Shown here: positions 6,957 to 16,000 of the stretch, one piece after another
Numbering within the stretch: the stretch's first letter is position 1
Layout of the letters: each line of letters begins with the position of its first letter
Source of the DNA: JAJPHF01 sp035293805
Lineage (GTDB): Bacteria; Chloroflexota; UBA6077; JAJPHF01
DNA: 64,000 nucleotides
Direction of reading: 5' to 3'
Assembly (NCBI GenBank): GCA_035293805.1
Contig: DATGMD010000046.1
Location: 1 to 64,000, forward strand
Notes under the pieces: model-generated
Database searches by the model: none
The model's input: the letters and a program-made list of their open reading frames with translations, nothing else
Told to the model about the DNA's origin: nothing
Made by a program: the position numbers and the translations under genes

Positions 6957-8309
6957 ATGCACAACGCCGGCCGCGCCGACATCCGCATACTGGTCATCAC
7001 GTTAGGCTTGGCGCTGGGGGTGGGCAGCCTGGCCGCCGTGGCCGGCTGGGTGTTGTGGCGCAGCGGCGCCCTCCCGTGGCAAGAGCCTGCACTGCTCGCC
7101 AGCGTCCAGCTGGCGCCGAGCCCTACCGTGACGGCACCCACGGTGATCCCGCTCACCGTGCAGCCGAGCGCAACGCCGGCGCTCGACAACGTCGCCACGC
7201 GCGCGAAAGGGTTTACCGTGCTAGTGGCAACGGCCGCCGGCAGCTTCGGCTCCGGCGTGTCGCTGGGCTAGGGCCGCATTCTCACGAATGCCCATGTCAT
7301 CGAGGACGGGACGCCGGCCACGGTGCGGTATGCCGACGGGCACGAGGCGCCGGTCAAAGTCGTACACGTCGATTTCCGGCGCGATCTAGCGCTGCTGGAG
7401 TCGGACTGGGTGGACGAGCCGGCGGCGCCGCTGGGGGATGCGCGCCAGTTGCGCGTCATGGATACCCTGCTCGCCGTCGGCTATCCGCGGGCTGATCTCC
7501 TCGGGGCCGACGACACGACGGTGACCCACGGCAGCTTCTCGGGGCTGCGCCAGATCGAGGGCGTCTGGTACGTGCAGACGGATGCGCCCGTCAACCCGGG
7601 CAACTCAGGTGGCCCGCTCCTGAATAGTGGGGGCCAAGTGGTCGGCGTGGTGGCGCGTAGCGTGGCCCACGCGGTGGGCCTGAATGAAGCGGTCGCCAGC
7701 GATGAGATCGAGGCGTTTCTCCACAGCGCGAGTGTTGCACCGGTGCCCTTGCCCACAGCCACGGCCACCCGAACCCCCCGGCCGACGCGCACGCCCACGG
7801 CCGTCCCGACCCCCACCGCCACGCCGCAACCGACGAGCACGCTTACTGCTACCGCCACCACCACCGCCACGGTTGCGCCCACACGGACCGCGACGCCCCA
7901 GGTCGCGGCCAATCGCGCGCCGGGGCGGCAGACCGCCCCGCCATCCCCCGGCACGATGCCCGCATCTGCGCTGGGGCGGACCCCGGACCAGCTCGTCTAC
8001 GACTACTACGGCGCGGTGAGCCAGCACCGGTATGAAGATGCCTACGCGGTGCTCAGCCGTGCCGCCCAGCAACGCCAGTCGTACAACGCCTTCGTGCAGC
8101 AGTTCCGCGCGTTGCTCAGCGTCGCCGTCCGGTTCCTGGAGCCGACGGAGACCGGGCGCACGACGGCCGCCCTGACCGCCCACACGGTCACGATTAGCCA
8201 GGACAGTACGGGCGAGCGGACCGAATGCTGGCAGGTGAAGTGGCAATTCACTCAAGAAGCGGGGCAGTGGAAGCGCGACCGCGCGACCCAGACGGCGGAG
8301 GACTGCTAA
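6957..8309 (+). pseudogene. Trypsin-like (HtrA-type) serine protease with in-frame TAG
   Basis: ATG 6957 follows GAGGTGAG. The N-terminus has one membrane segment (ILVITLGLALGVGSLAAVAG), then a Thr/Pro linker. The protease domain starts at GFTVLVATAAGSFGSGVSLG, is broken by TAG (7269-7271), and resumes in the same frame with GRILTNAHVIEDG. The whole triad lies after the stop: His in NAHV, Asp in RRDLALL, Ser in NPGNSGGPLL. A TPT-rich linker (7750-7900) leads to a C-terminal NTF2-like domain (LVYDYYGAVSQHRYEDAYAV). Apart from the TAG, the 450-codon frame is intact. Either it is a recent nonsense pseudogene, a readthrough gene, or an error in the sequence. As read, translation yields only a 104-residue anchor. 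Confidence 0.85.
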
Positions 8310-8310
8310 C

Positions 8311-8810
8311 CGCCCGGCCACGCTGCAACGACTCTGTCGGGACGACCCGGCGGCGTTGGACGCGCTGGACAAGGCGATCACGGGTACACATGGCGGCGAT
8401 CACAAGTCCGAGGCGTACCAAGAAATCAAGCATAACAATGTAATGCTTGATTCTGAGGACAGTGTGGCTGTCGATCAGGGCAACAGCGAGCGCTACGCCC
8501 TGCGCCGCCTCCGCAACAAATGCGACGACTTGCACAAGCGCGTGCTGGCTGGGGAACTCATACCGAATCCGGAGGTGGCGTTCCCTTACTCCCTCTCCCC
8601 CTGGGAGAGGGTTGGGGTGAGGGCGCGTCTCGGTAGGCGAACCCCCGGGCCGGATCCGATAGCAGTGCCCACGCGGCGATGATCGAGGCGGGGTTTCGCC
8701 AGCGGACCGTCACGGTGGCGCCGCCAGTGGAGGGGCTGGCCAAGGCGCCGACCCGGTATCTCACCCCAGAGCAATGCGCCGCCGCCTCTGCTCCCCGCGC
8801 CCGAGAGGAG
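8311..8810 (+). pseudogene. Degenerate gene split by a hairpin repeat
   Basis: The first part reads TLQRLCRDDPAALDALDKAI, NVMLDSEDSVAVDQGNSERY and LHKRVLAGEL in one frame up to about 8550. After a repeat-bearing insertion, the expected continuation (SAHAAMIEAGFRQRTVTVAP, then PTRYLTPEQ) appears in another frame from about 8664. Together they resemble a helical protein of unknown function found in mobile elements of Actinobacteria and Chloroflexota, whose usual form reads GELxxHAAMVEAGFRxRT across this point. A start codon is not evident (TTG 8356 is a poor candidate). The insertion of about 110 bp broke the gene. Confidence 0.6.
8587..8625. repeat. CCCTCTCCC-hairpin repeat, single copy
   Basis: CCCTCTCCC (8591-8599), CCT, GGGAGAGGG (8603-8611) form a perfect 9-bp stem, followed by TTGGGGTGAGGGCG. 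The same unit occurs at 19238-19260 and in tandem at 26869-27057. ATCCGG upstream and CCGGAT downstream may mark the edges of the inserted piece. Confidence 0.8.
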
Positions 8811-8931
8811 TTGAACGGTTCCCGCGGCGGGCTGGTCAGCGTGCGTATCGTGTTGAAGGAATGTACGGCAGTCGCTTTGTGTGGATGGGGAGCGCGTTGG
8901 GCGCAAACGTTGCCCAGCAGGGAGGGCGGAG

Positions 8932-10362
8932 ATGGACAGCACGCGGACGCAGCCGAGCGCGGACGGCGCGCAGGTCCATACCAGCACCACCCACGGACCT
9001 AAGCCGCTCTGGACGCACCTGTACTTCCAAGTCCTCGTCGCCATCGCGATCGGTGTGCTGCTCGGTTACTTCCGTCCGTCGGTGGCCACGGAGATGAAGC
9101 CGCTCGGCGACGCCTTCGTGAAACTCATCCGGATGATGATCGCGCCGATCATCTTCACCACGGTGGTCGTGGGCATCGCGAAGATGGGTGACATGAAGGA
9201 GGTCGGCCGGGTCGGGCTGAAGGCGCTCGTCTACTTCGAGGCAGTCACCTGCCTCGCCCTCCTCATCGGCCTGGTGATTGTCAACGTCCTGCGACCGGGC
9301 GCCGGCATCAACGCCGACCCCAACGCGCTGAATACCAGCGCGATCGCCAGCTACACGCGCGGCGCCGAGGAGCTCCACGGCGTGGACTTCGTCATGAACA
9401 TCATCCCGACCACGGTCGTGGATGCCTTCGCCAAGGGCGAGATCCTGCAGGTGCTGCTCTTCTCGGTGCTGTTTGGGCTGGCGCTCTCCCACTACGGCGC
9501 GAAGGGGCGCCCGCTGGTGGAGCTACTGGACCAGGCCAACCACGCCCTCTTCGGCGTCATCCGCCTGATCATGTACGTCGCGCCGCTCGGCGCCTTCGGC
9601 GCGATGGCCTTCACCATCGGTCAGTACGGCATCGGGACGCTGTTCGCGCTGGGCAAACTGATGGCGGGCGTCTACCTCACGTCAATCCTGTTCGTGGCCG
9701 TCGTGCTGGGGCTCATCGCCTTCTGCACCGGCTTCAACCTGTGGCATTTCCTCAAGTACATCAAGGAGGAGATCCTGATCGTGCTCGGCACGTCGTCGTC
9801 CGAGGCGGCGCTGCCGCGCATGATGACCAGGCTGGAGAACCTGGGCTGCGCCCGGCCCGTCGTGGGCCTGGTGATCCCGACCGGCTACTCGTTCAACCTC
9901 GACGGGACGTCCATCTACCTGACTATGGCCGCCATCTTCATCGCCCAGGCCACGAACGTCGATCTGAGCATCGGCCAGCAGCTCGGCATCCTGGGCATCC
10001 TGCTGCTGACGTCGAAGGGGGCGGCGGCGGTCACCGGCGGCGGCTTCATCACGCTGGCGGCCACGCTCGCGTCGATCGGCACCGTGCCGGTCGCCGGGCT
10101 GGCGCTGCTGCTCGGGGTGGACCGTTTCATGTCCGAGTGCCGGGCCATCACGAACCTGATCGGCAACGGCGTGGCGACCGTCGTGGTCGCGCGCTGGGAA
10201 AACGCGCTCGACGTGGCCCGCATGCGCGCCGTGCTGACGCGCGAGACGGACGTGGCGGCGGAGGCGCCGGAGGAGCTGCTCGACGCCCAGGAGGTCCCGG
10301 CCGGCCTGGCGGTCGTGGCCGCCCCCGTTCAGACTGCCAGCGGAGCCCGCGAAGCTACCTAA
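8932..10362 (+). CDS. dctA: C4-dicarboxylate:cation symporter DctA (476 aa)
   Basis: ATG 8932 is preceded by GGAGGGCGGAG; an upstream in-frame GTG at 8881 adds only a poor leader. The protein is a DAACS-family symporter of typical length that imports succinate, fumarate or malate with protons or sodium across the inner membrane. Diagnostic DctA signatures are the re-entrant loop GTSSSEAALPRMM, PTGYSFNLDGTSIYLTMA, AIFIAQATN, and SECRAITNLIGNG near the C-terminus. The SSSEAALPRM form separates it from glutamate carriers. About eight membrane segments are visible. The C-terminal 60 residues are acidic and variable. An IS66 relic begins right after the stop codon, so its downstream sequence has been disturbed. 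No dctBD regulators are near. Confidence 0.9.
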   Translation: MDSTRTQPSADGAQVHTSTTHGPKPLWTHLYFQVLVAIAIGVLLGYFRPSVATEMKPLGDAFVKLIRMMIAPIIFTTVVVGIAKMGDMKEVGRVGLKALVYFEAVTCLALLIGLVIVNVLRPGAGINADPNALNTSAIASYTRGAEELHGVDFVMNIIPTTVVDAFAKGEILQVLLFSVLFGLALSHYGAKGRPLVELLDQANHALFGVIRLIMYVAPLGAFGAMAFTIGQYGIGTLFALGKLMAGVYLTSILFVAVVLGLIAFCTGFNLWHFLKYIKEEILIVLGTSSSEAALPRMMTRLENLGCARPVVGLVIPTGYSFNLDGTSIYLTMAAIFIAQATNVDLSIGQQLGILGILLLTSKGAAAVTGGGFITLAATLASIGTVPVAGLALLLGVDRFMSECRAITNLIGNGVATVVVARWENALDVARMRAVLTRETDVAAEAPEELLDAQEVPAGLAVVAAPVQTASGAREAT

Positions 10363-10752
10363 GCGGCCGATGGGTTCAGGAAGCGGCTGCCCACAATGCC
10401 GGCACCGCTCTGGCGCCACGGCCACGATCTCGTCCACCTGCTCGACCGGCAGCCGGGCACGGCAGGCGCTGCGGTGGCCGGGTTGACCACCGTGCTTCCG
10501 TCCCGTGGGCGGCGCTTTCGACCGCGGCGGGGCCTGGGGCGGGTCCGCCGACGGGGGCCGGGAGGAAGTGGGCGAGTTCTGGCGAAGCCCAGCTTCCAAC
10601 TCGCGGCTGCGCTCTTGCAAGGCGGCATTCTGCGCGCGCGGTACGGGGTTCTCCAGCCGCAGCGTCGTCAACTGGTCCAGCAGCGGCGCAGGATCAGGAG
10701 CCGATACCGCCGCCTGTAACTCAGGCGTCAGCGGGCACAGCGTGTCGATCAT
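10363..10752 (-). pseudogene. IS66-type transposase (TnpC) N-terminal relic
   Basis: From an ATG at 10752 the reverse strand encodes MIDTLCPLTPELQAAVSAPD, a coiled coil (LLDQLTTLRLENPVPRAQNA), SPTSSRPPSADPPQAPPRSK, GRKHGGQPGH, then VDEIVAVAPERCRHCGQPLP. This is the leader and zinc-finger region of IS66 transposases. It stops at the dctA boundary, so the whole catalytic domain is missing. Sequence just before the ATG (GCGCTACAAC) is shared with the second relic at 12353. Confidence 0.8.
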
Positions 10753-10820
10753 GCTGCGGTTGTAGCGCCTCACGGGCGGCCGGGCAAGCTCGCGGCCGCG
10801 CCCTCGAACGAGGGTGCTGA

Positions 10821-10940
10821 ACACTCACCACGGTAGAAATCACAGCGAAAGACGGTCGTCAGCTGCGCCTGGCTCAGCTGCGTGCGGCGGAGGCCGAGCA
10901 GATCATGGCCCTAATTCGCCACCGCATCCGCAGCAGATAG
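10821..10940 (+). pseudogene. Short 5'-truncated coding remnant (39 codons)
   Basis: The frame after a TGA at 10818 reads TLTTVEITAKDGRQLRLAQL, then RAAEAEQIMALIRHRIRSR, ending at TAG 10938-10940. It is charged and helix-forming, with a small beta-strand start, and looks like the tail of a real protein, but no start codon exists. It lies beside the IS66 relic, which may have removed its 5' end. The family is unknown. Confidence 0.35.
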
Positions 10941-10999
10941 AGCGGGATCAGGCGCACTGCCCAGAGGACAGGGGGTGTACACAGCGTGGGTCGCTTCTG

Positions 11000-12094
11000 C
11001 TAGCGGCCTCTCACCGCCGCGGCGAGGTCGCGCTGGGCGGTGTGGAGCGGACCCCAATCCGTGAACGAGGCCGGGTCGAGCGGTACCGGCGTGTCGCGCT
11101 GGGCGTTTTGCAGCTCGATCAGCTCCTGAATGCCGCTCGCCGGCACCGTGCCATCCGTGCTGAGCCCGTCCAGGGCCCCTTGGTACAGGCCTGCGGCCAC
11201 CGCGTCGTCCTTCACGTCCAACGCCTGGTTGATCGTCGCCAACACGACCTCCCGATTGGTCGGGTTGTGCATGAACTGCAGCGCCCGCAGCAGCGTGCGC
11301 AGGACGGCGACGACTTCGGTGGGGCGCTCCTCCACGCGCGTGCCGAGCGTCCAGACGCCCGACTGGGGGACGTTCGACACGTCGCTGGCGCGGCCCAGCA
11401 TCCGGTATCCCAGGGTTTGCGCCATCGCGATTGCGGGCGGGGTGAACACGGCCGCTTCCACGGAGCCGGCCTGCATGGCCGTGAGGCGCGCCTGCTCCGT
11501 CCCGATCGGCAGCACGTGCATGTCGGCGACCGGGTCGAGGCCGTTAGCTTGCCAGAGGAGCTTCGCGGCGCGATGGCCCGTGTCGCCGGCGGCTTTCACG
11601 GCGAGCGTGCGGCCCTTGAGCGCCGCGATGGATGGATATTGGGGCTGCGCGAGCACCGCGTGCTGCGGCCGAGCCGCGAGCACCGCGAGCAGCCGCACCG
11701 GCAGGGTGCCGTGGGCTTCGAGGAGTCCGCTCACATGCCCGGTCATGTCCATGGCGTACTGCGCATCGCCCGTCAACACCGCGGCGAGCATCTGCGCGCT
11801 GGGCAGCGACACGAACTGCGGCTCGAGCCCCACGTCGCGGAAGTACCCGAGGTTGATCGCAAGCGACCAGACCAGACTGCTGATCTCCGTCGGCGACGAA
11901 CCGACCACCGTGATGCTCTCGAGCGCGGCGGGCGCTGGCGCGGCCTCACCAAGGGCGCTCGGCGCGCCCGCCTGAACCTGTCCCGGGCTGGCGGCCGGCG
12001 CGGAGCGCTGCGGCGTGGCACAGGCAACCATAAGCCCGACCAAGATCAGGACAGCACCCATCCGCGTCACCACGCTACATCGTTGGCGGTACAT
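11000..12094 (-). CDS. ABC transporter substrate-binding lipoprotein, NMT1/THI5-like (364 aa)
   Basis: ATG 12094 has GGAGGG 7 nt upstream. The lipoprotein signal is GAVLILVGLMVACATP. The two-lobed NMT1-like domain shows SSLVWSLAINLGYFRDVGLE, AAVLTGDAQYAMDMTGHVSG, LKGRTLAVKAAGDTGHRAAK, TAMQAGSVEAAVFTPP and AQTLGYRMLGRASDV. It would deliver a small organic ligand to an ABC importer, but no permease or ATPase is encoded nearby. IS66 relics lie on both sides (10363-10752 and 12174-12353), all on the same strand, so the gene may have moved as cargo. The substrate is unknown. Confidence 0.8.
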   Translation of the reverse strand: MYRQRCSVVTRMGAVLILVGLMVACATPQRSAPAASPGQVQAGAPSALGEAAPAPAALESITVVGSSPTEISSLVWSLAINLGYFRDVGLEPQFVSLPSAQMLAAVLTGDAQYAMDMTGHVSGLLEAHGTLPVRLLAVLAARPQHAVLAQPQYPSIAALKGRTLAVKAAGDTGHRAAKLLWQANGLDPVADMHVLPIGTEQARLTAMQAGSVEAAVFTPPAIAMAQTLGYRMLGRASDVSNVPQSGVWTLGTRVEERPTEVVAVLRTLLRALQFMHNPTNREVVLATINQALDVKDDAVAAGLYQGALDGLSTDGTVPASGIQELIELQNAQRDTPVPLDPASFTDWGPLHTAQRDLAAAVRGR

Positions 12095-12173
12095 CTACGC
12101 ACCCTCCGCTCGCGCGGTGCTCGCCCAGTAACTGCTGCTCGCATCTTGGGTGCTAGCATGGTCGATCGGTAGA

Positions 12174-12353
12174 CACCTGGAGTGGGTCCGACCAGGGCGG
12201 CCGCGAGGCATTGGCTGAGTTCTGGGCCAGCCCGGCTTCCCGCTCCCGGACGCGGGCTTGCAGGACGTAATTCTCCGCCCGCAGAGGAGTTGGGTCAAGC
12301 GCCGGAGTCATCGCCGCTCGCTGGCGCGCCAGCGGCAGCATCGTCACACTCAT
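12174..12353 (-). pseudogene. Second IS66-type transposase N-terminal relic
   Basis: ATG 12353 begins a frame with LRAENYVLQARVREREAGLA and QNSANASRPPWSDPLQ, the coiled-coil leader of IS66 TnpC. Only about 60 codons remain before the sequence diverges. It has the same GCGCTACAAC upstream sequence as the relic at 10752, so both derive from one element type. Confidence 0.7.
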
Positions 12354-12420
12354 GCCGCCGTTGTAGCGCTTCGCCCCTCCTGGAGCAAGCCCGCCGCCGG
12401 TGCATCTGAAGGCGGGCCTG

Positions 12421-13096
12421 AACGCTTACGCTATCCTTCTCGGCGCTCGTGCAGCCGAGCATCCAGGCCGCGACCGACCTGCGCGACAAGCGCATCGGTG
12501 TCACGCGGCGCGGCTCGAACAGCGAGATCTGGTCCACCGCCGTGCTGGCGAAGTTCGGGATGCAGCCGGACCGCGACTATACGGTGCTGTCCGTGGGCGG
12601 GCAGGCCGAGCAGCTCGCGGCGCTGCAGAACGGCGCGCTGGACGCCGCCATCCTCACGCCGCCCACGAATCTCGTCGCGCGCCAGCTAGGCTTCAAGGAG
12701 CTGCTCAGCTACCGCGACTACAGCCTCGACTTCGCCAACGTCGGCGCCGTGACCACGCGCCGCTTCCTCCAGGCGCAACCCGACGTGGTGGACCGCTTCC
12801 TGCGCGCCTCGGCCGAGGGGGTGGCCGTCATGTTGACGAACCCCGAGGTCACGCGCAAGGTGCTCACGCACTATACCGACGCCGACGATCCGGCTATGTT
12901 GGACGAGGCGATCGCCTTCGAGCGCAGCCGCACGGCTCGCGACATGCTGCCGACGCCCGAGGCGATGCGCGGCGCGATGGAAGAGCTGGCGAGCACCAAC
13001 CCGAAGGCGGCCACCGCGAACCCCGACGATTTTCTGGAGCTGGGGCCGATCAAGCGCCTGAACGACAGCGGCTTCATCGCGAGCCTCTACCCTTGA
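12421..13096 (+). pseudogene. 5'-truncated ABC substrate-binding protein
   Basis: After a TGA at 12421-12423 the frame reads TLTLSFSALVQPSIQAATDL, RDKRIGVTRRGSNSEIWSTA, AALQNGALDAAILTPP, RRFLQAQPDVVDRFL and FLELGPIKRLNDSGF. This is the second half of an NMT1-like solute-binding protein. The signal peptide and about the first 110 residues are missing and replaced by the IS66 relic. GTG 12449 could start a soluble fragment, but no ribosome-binding site is seen. The last 23 bp overlap the convergent BNR-protein gene. Confidence 0.7.
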
Positions 13097-16000
13097 GCCG
13101 GTGGACCGAGGGGGGCGGGGGGTGACAACGACCGGCGCGCAGCCGGCGCGCGCCAGCTAGCAGCCCGAGGGCGGCCAGGCCCACCGCTAGCAGGGCCAGG
13201 CTGTCGCTCTCGGGCACGACGGGCACCTCCGCGAGACGGCCGGCGATGGGCGGCTGCGCCGCCGGGGGCGGCAGGACCAGCGGTGGTGGTGGGGGCGGGG
13301 GGAGCGGCGGCAGCAGGGGCGGCACCGCCAGCGCTGCGGCCGCAGGGACCGCGCCGGGGCCGGTCACCGTTCCGAGCAGGCAGGCCGTCGCCGCCGTGAA
13401 GCAGAGCGCCGCGCTCGAGCCCTGGAGGGCGTTGCCGGGCAGCGTCCCCGCGCAGGTGTAGCGGGAGCCCGGCCCGCCGCTGGGCGCGGCGCAGGCGACG
13501 GCCTGGACGCCCTGGTCGGTCGCGAACACCGCTATGGGCGTCGTGCCAGCCGGCACGCCGGCCGGTACTGTCGTCGACAGCGTAAAGGCCATGCTGCCGC
13601 TGCGCGTGAGGGTGCCGGCCAGAGCGCCGCTGACGGCGCAGGACTCGCCCGCCAGGGCGGCGCACGGCTCGGGCAGGCCGCCCTGGAACCCGGCGGTCGC
13701 GAGCGCCCGCGCCTGGGCCTGGGCCAGCGTCAAGTTGGACGGCGGGAGGGTCGCGGTCGGGAGCGTGGCCGTTGCGGTTGCCGTTGAGGTTGCGGTCGGC
13801 GTGGCGGTCGTCGTTGGTGTCCGAGTGGGTGTGGGCGTGCTCGTACTGGTCGCCGTCTGCGTGGGCGTGGGCGTGCTCGTGCTGGTCGCCGTGGGGGTCG
13901 GCGTTGGGGCGACCTGGTGCGTGATGATCTCCCAGATGCCCGCCCCCTGCGTGGCCACCCGCAGAATCTGGTCGGGGGTGCCCTGGCCGCCGCGCTGGAA
14001 CGCCATGTCGAACACGGCCACGCGCGGCAGCCCGTTGCTGTAGGCGGTCCAGGTCACGCCCCCGTCGGTCGAGCGGAACACGCCAACCTGCGTCCCGGCG
14101 TAGAGGTTGTTCGAGTCCAGCGGGTCCACGACGAAGGCGTTTACCGGCACGCTGGGGATGCCGTTAGCCGCCGCCGTCCAGGTGGGCGTGGGGGCGTTCA
14201 AGTTGGTGGTCTTCCAGATGCCCTGCCCGGCCGGCGTATAGAAGTCGAAGGTCACGTACGCCGTGTTGGCGTTGTTCGGGTCGATCACCGCGCGGCCGAT
14301 GAACGGCGCGATGCCAGGGGTGCGGGGGAAGCACGGACAGGTCACGTCGGCGAGCATGCTCGCCCCGCTGGTGGTGGCGAACACCCGGCCGTTCTCCAGG
14401 CCGACAATGCGGACGTTGTCGTTCTGGGGCGAGATGCCGATGGCCGTAATCGGGACGCCTGGCGCGAGCGGCGCCTGGCTGACGACGGTCATGGTGGTGC
14501 CCTGGTTCGTCGAGCGGTAGAGCCGATCGGTGCCGAAGTAGAGGGTGTTGGGGTTGCCCGGCCCGAGCGCCATCGGCGCGTAGAACAGCGTAGCGTCCGT
14601 GCAGGTGATGCCGTTGGAGGGGATGGTGTTGTCGCCGCAGCCGAGGAAGGCCCAACCGTTGTCCTGGGCATTGGCCACGTTCGTGACGCGCCCGAAGCCG
14701 ATCAGATCGTTCGTCTTGTTGAAGTAGGTGTGGTACATCGTGACGTTGGTCGTGTCGGTGGCGTTCTGGTCGATGAGGGCGAAGCCGCCGTCGCCGAAGT
14801 CGGCGCGGAACCAGGTGCCGTCGGCGCGGCGAAGCTGGGTGCCGTTGTCCTGGGTGCCGCCGATCATGAACTCGCGATCGGTCGGGTGGGTCGCCAGGCT
14901 CATGAACTCCACGCTGTTGATCATCGCGTTGTTCAGGCTGGTCCAGGTGCCGCCCTTGTCGGTGGACTTGGCGATGCCGCCGTCGGTGCCGATATAGATG
15001 ACGTTGGGGCTCGACGGCGCGACGGCGATGACATGGGTGTCGGCGTGCAGCCCGGTCGTGCTCGGCTGGAAGGTGGCGCCGGCGTTGGTCGAGCGCTGAT
15101 AGATGCGGTCGCCGGCCGCGCCGCCGATGTGGACGACGTTGGCGTCGGTGGGGTCCAGCGCCACGGCGATGTCGTAGGTACATTGGGGCGCGCAGAACTC
15201 GTTGCCGCCGTCCAGGATCGCGGGCCAGGTCTGGCCGCCGTCGGTGGACTCGCGCAGGACGCCCTGGCCGCCGCCCGGGCCTTCCTCCTCGATGCCGTCG
15301 GCGGCGCGGCGGGGCCGCGGCGCGCCGGGGCGCGGCAGCGCGCGGTCCGAGCCGTTCGGCGGTCCTACGGTGGGGGTCGGCGCCGGCACGGGCGGCGGCT
15401 CGCTGCTGCCGGCCAGGACGACGACGGTGCTGCCGAATTTCGCCGTGTCCAGGGCGAAGCGGGCGAAGGGGTCGGCCGTGACGTAGCGCTGGCTGAAGGT
15501 TGGGACGGGGTCGAGCGCGTTCGCCGTTCGGTAGATCCCGCCGTCGTTGGCGGCCGCGTCGCCCTGCACCGAGGCGACGAGGACGTTGGGGTTGCCGGGC
15601 TCGAATACGAGGTCCATGACGTTGCGGTCGCCCGTCGCGTCGGGAGCCTGGCTGCCGGCCGTCGTGACGGTGAGCTTGGTGAAGGTCGGGGAGGTGGCCG
15701 TGGCGTTGCGGGACCGGTAGAGACCGCGCAGCGCGAGGGGCGGGACGGAGGTGGCGAGCGGGACGAAGCCGCGGCCGGCGCCCGAGTTGGCCGCGGTCGC
15801 CACGAAGATCGTGGCGGGGTCGGTCGGGTGGACGAGGATCTTGCTGATGCTGTTGCCGGTGAAGGCGGTCGTGCCCGGAATCCCCGTCGCGACGGGCGGG
15901 TTGATCGGGCCGGTCAGGTCGGCCGTCGTCTCCGCGTTGTCGATGCGGTAGAGGCCCACGCCGAAGGTGCTCGTCGAGCCGTTGGGCTCGCCGGTCCCCA

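Noticed and set aside
8575..8640. Peptide SLSPWERVGVRAR as part of a real protein
   Set aside because: It is a translation of the CCCTCTCCC-hairpin repeat, a common artefact wherever this repeat lies in an open frame.
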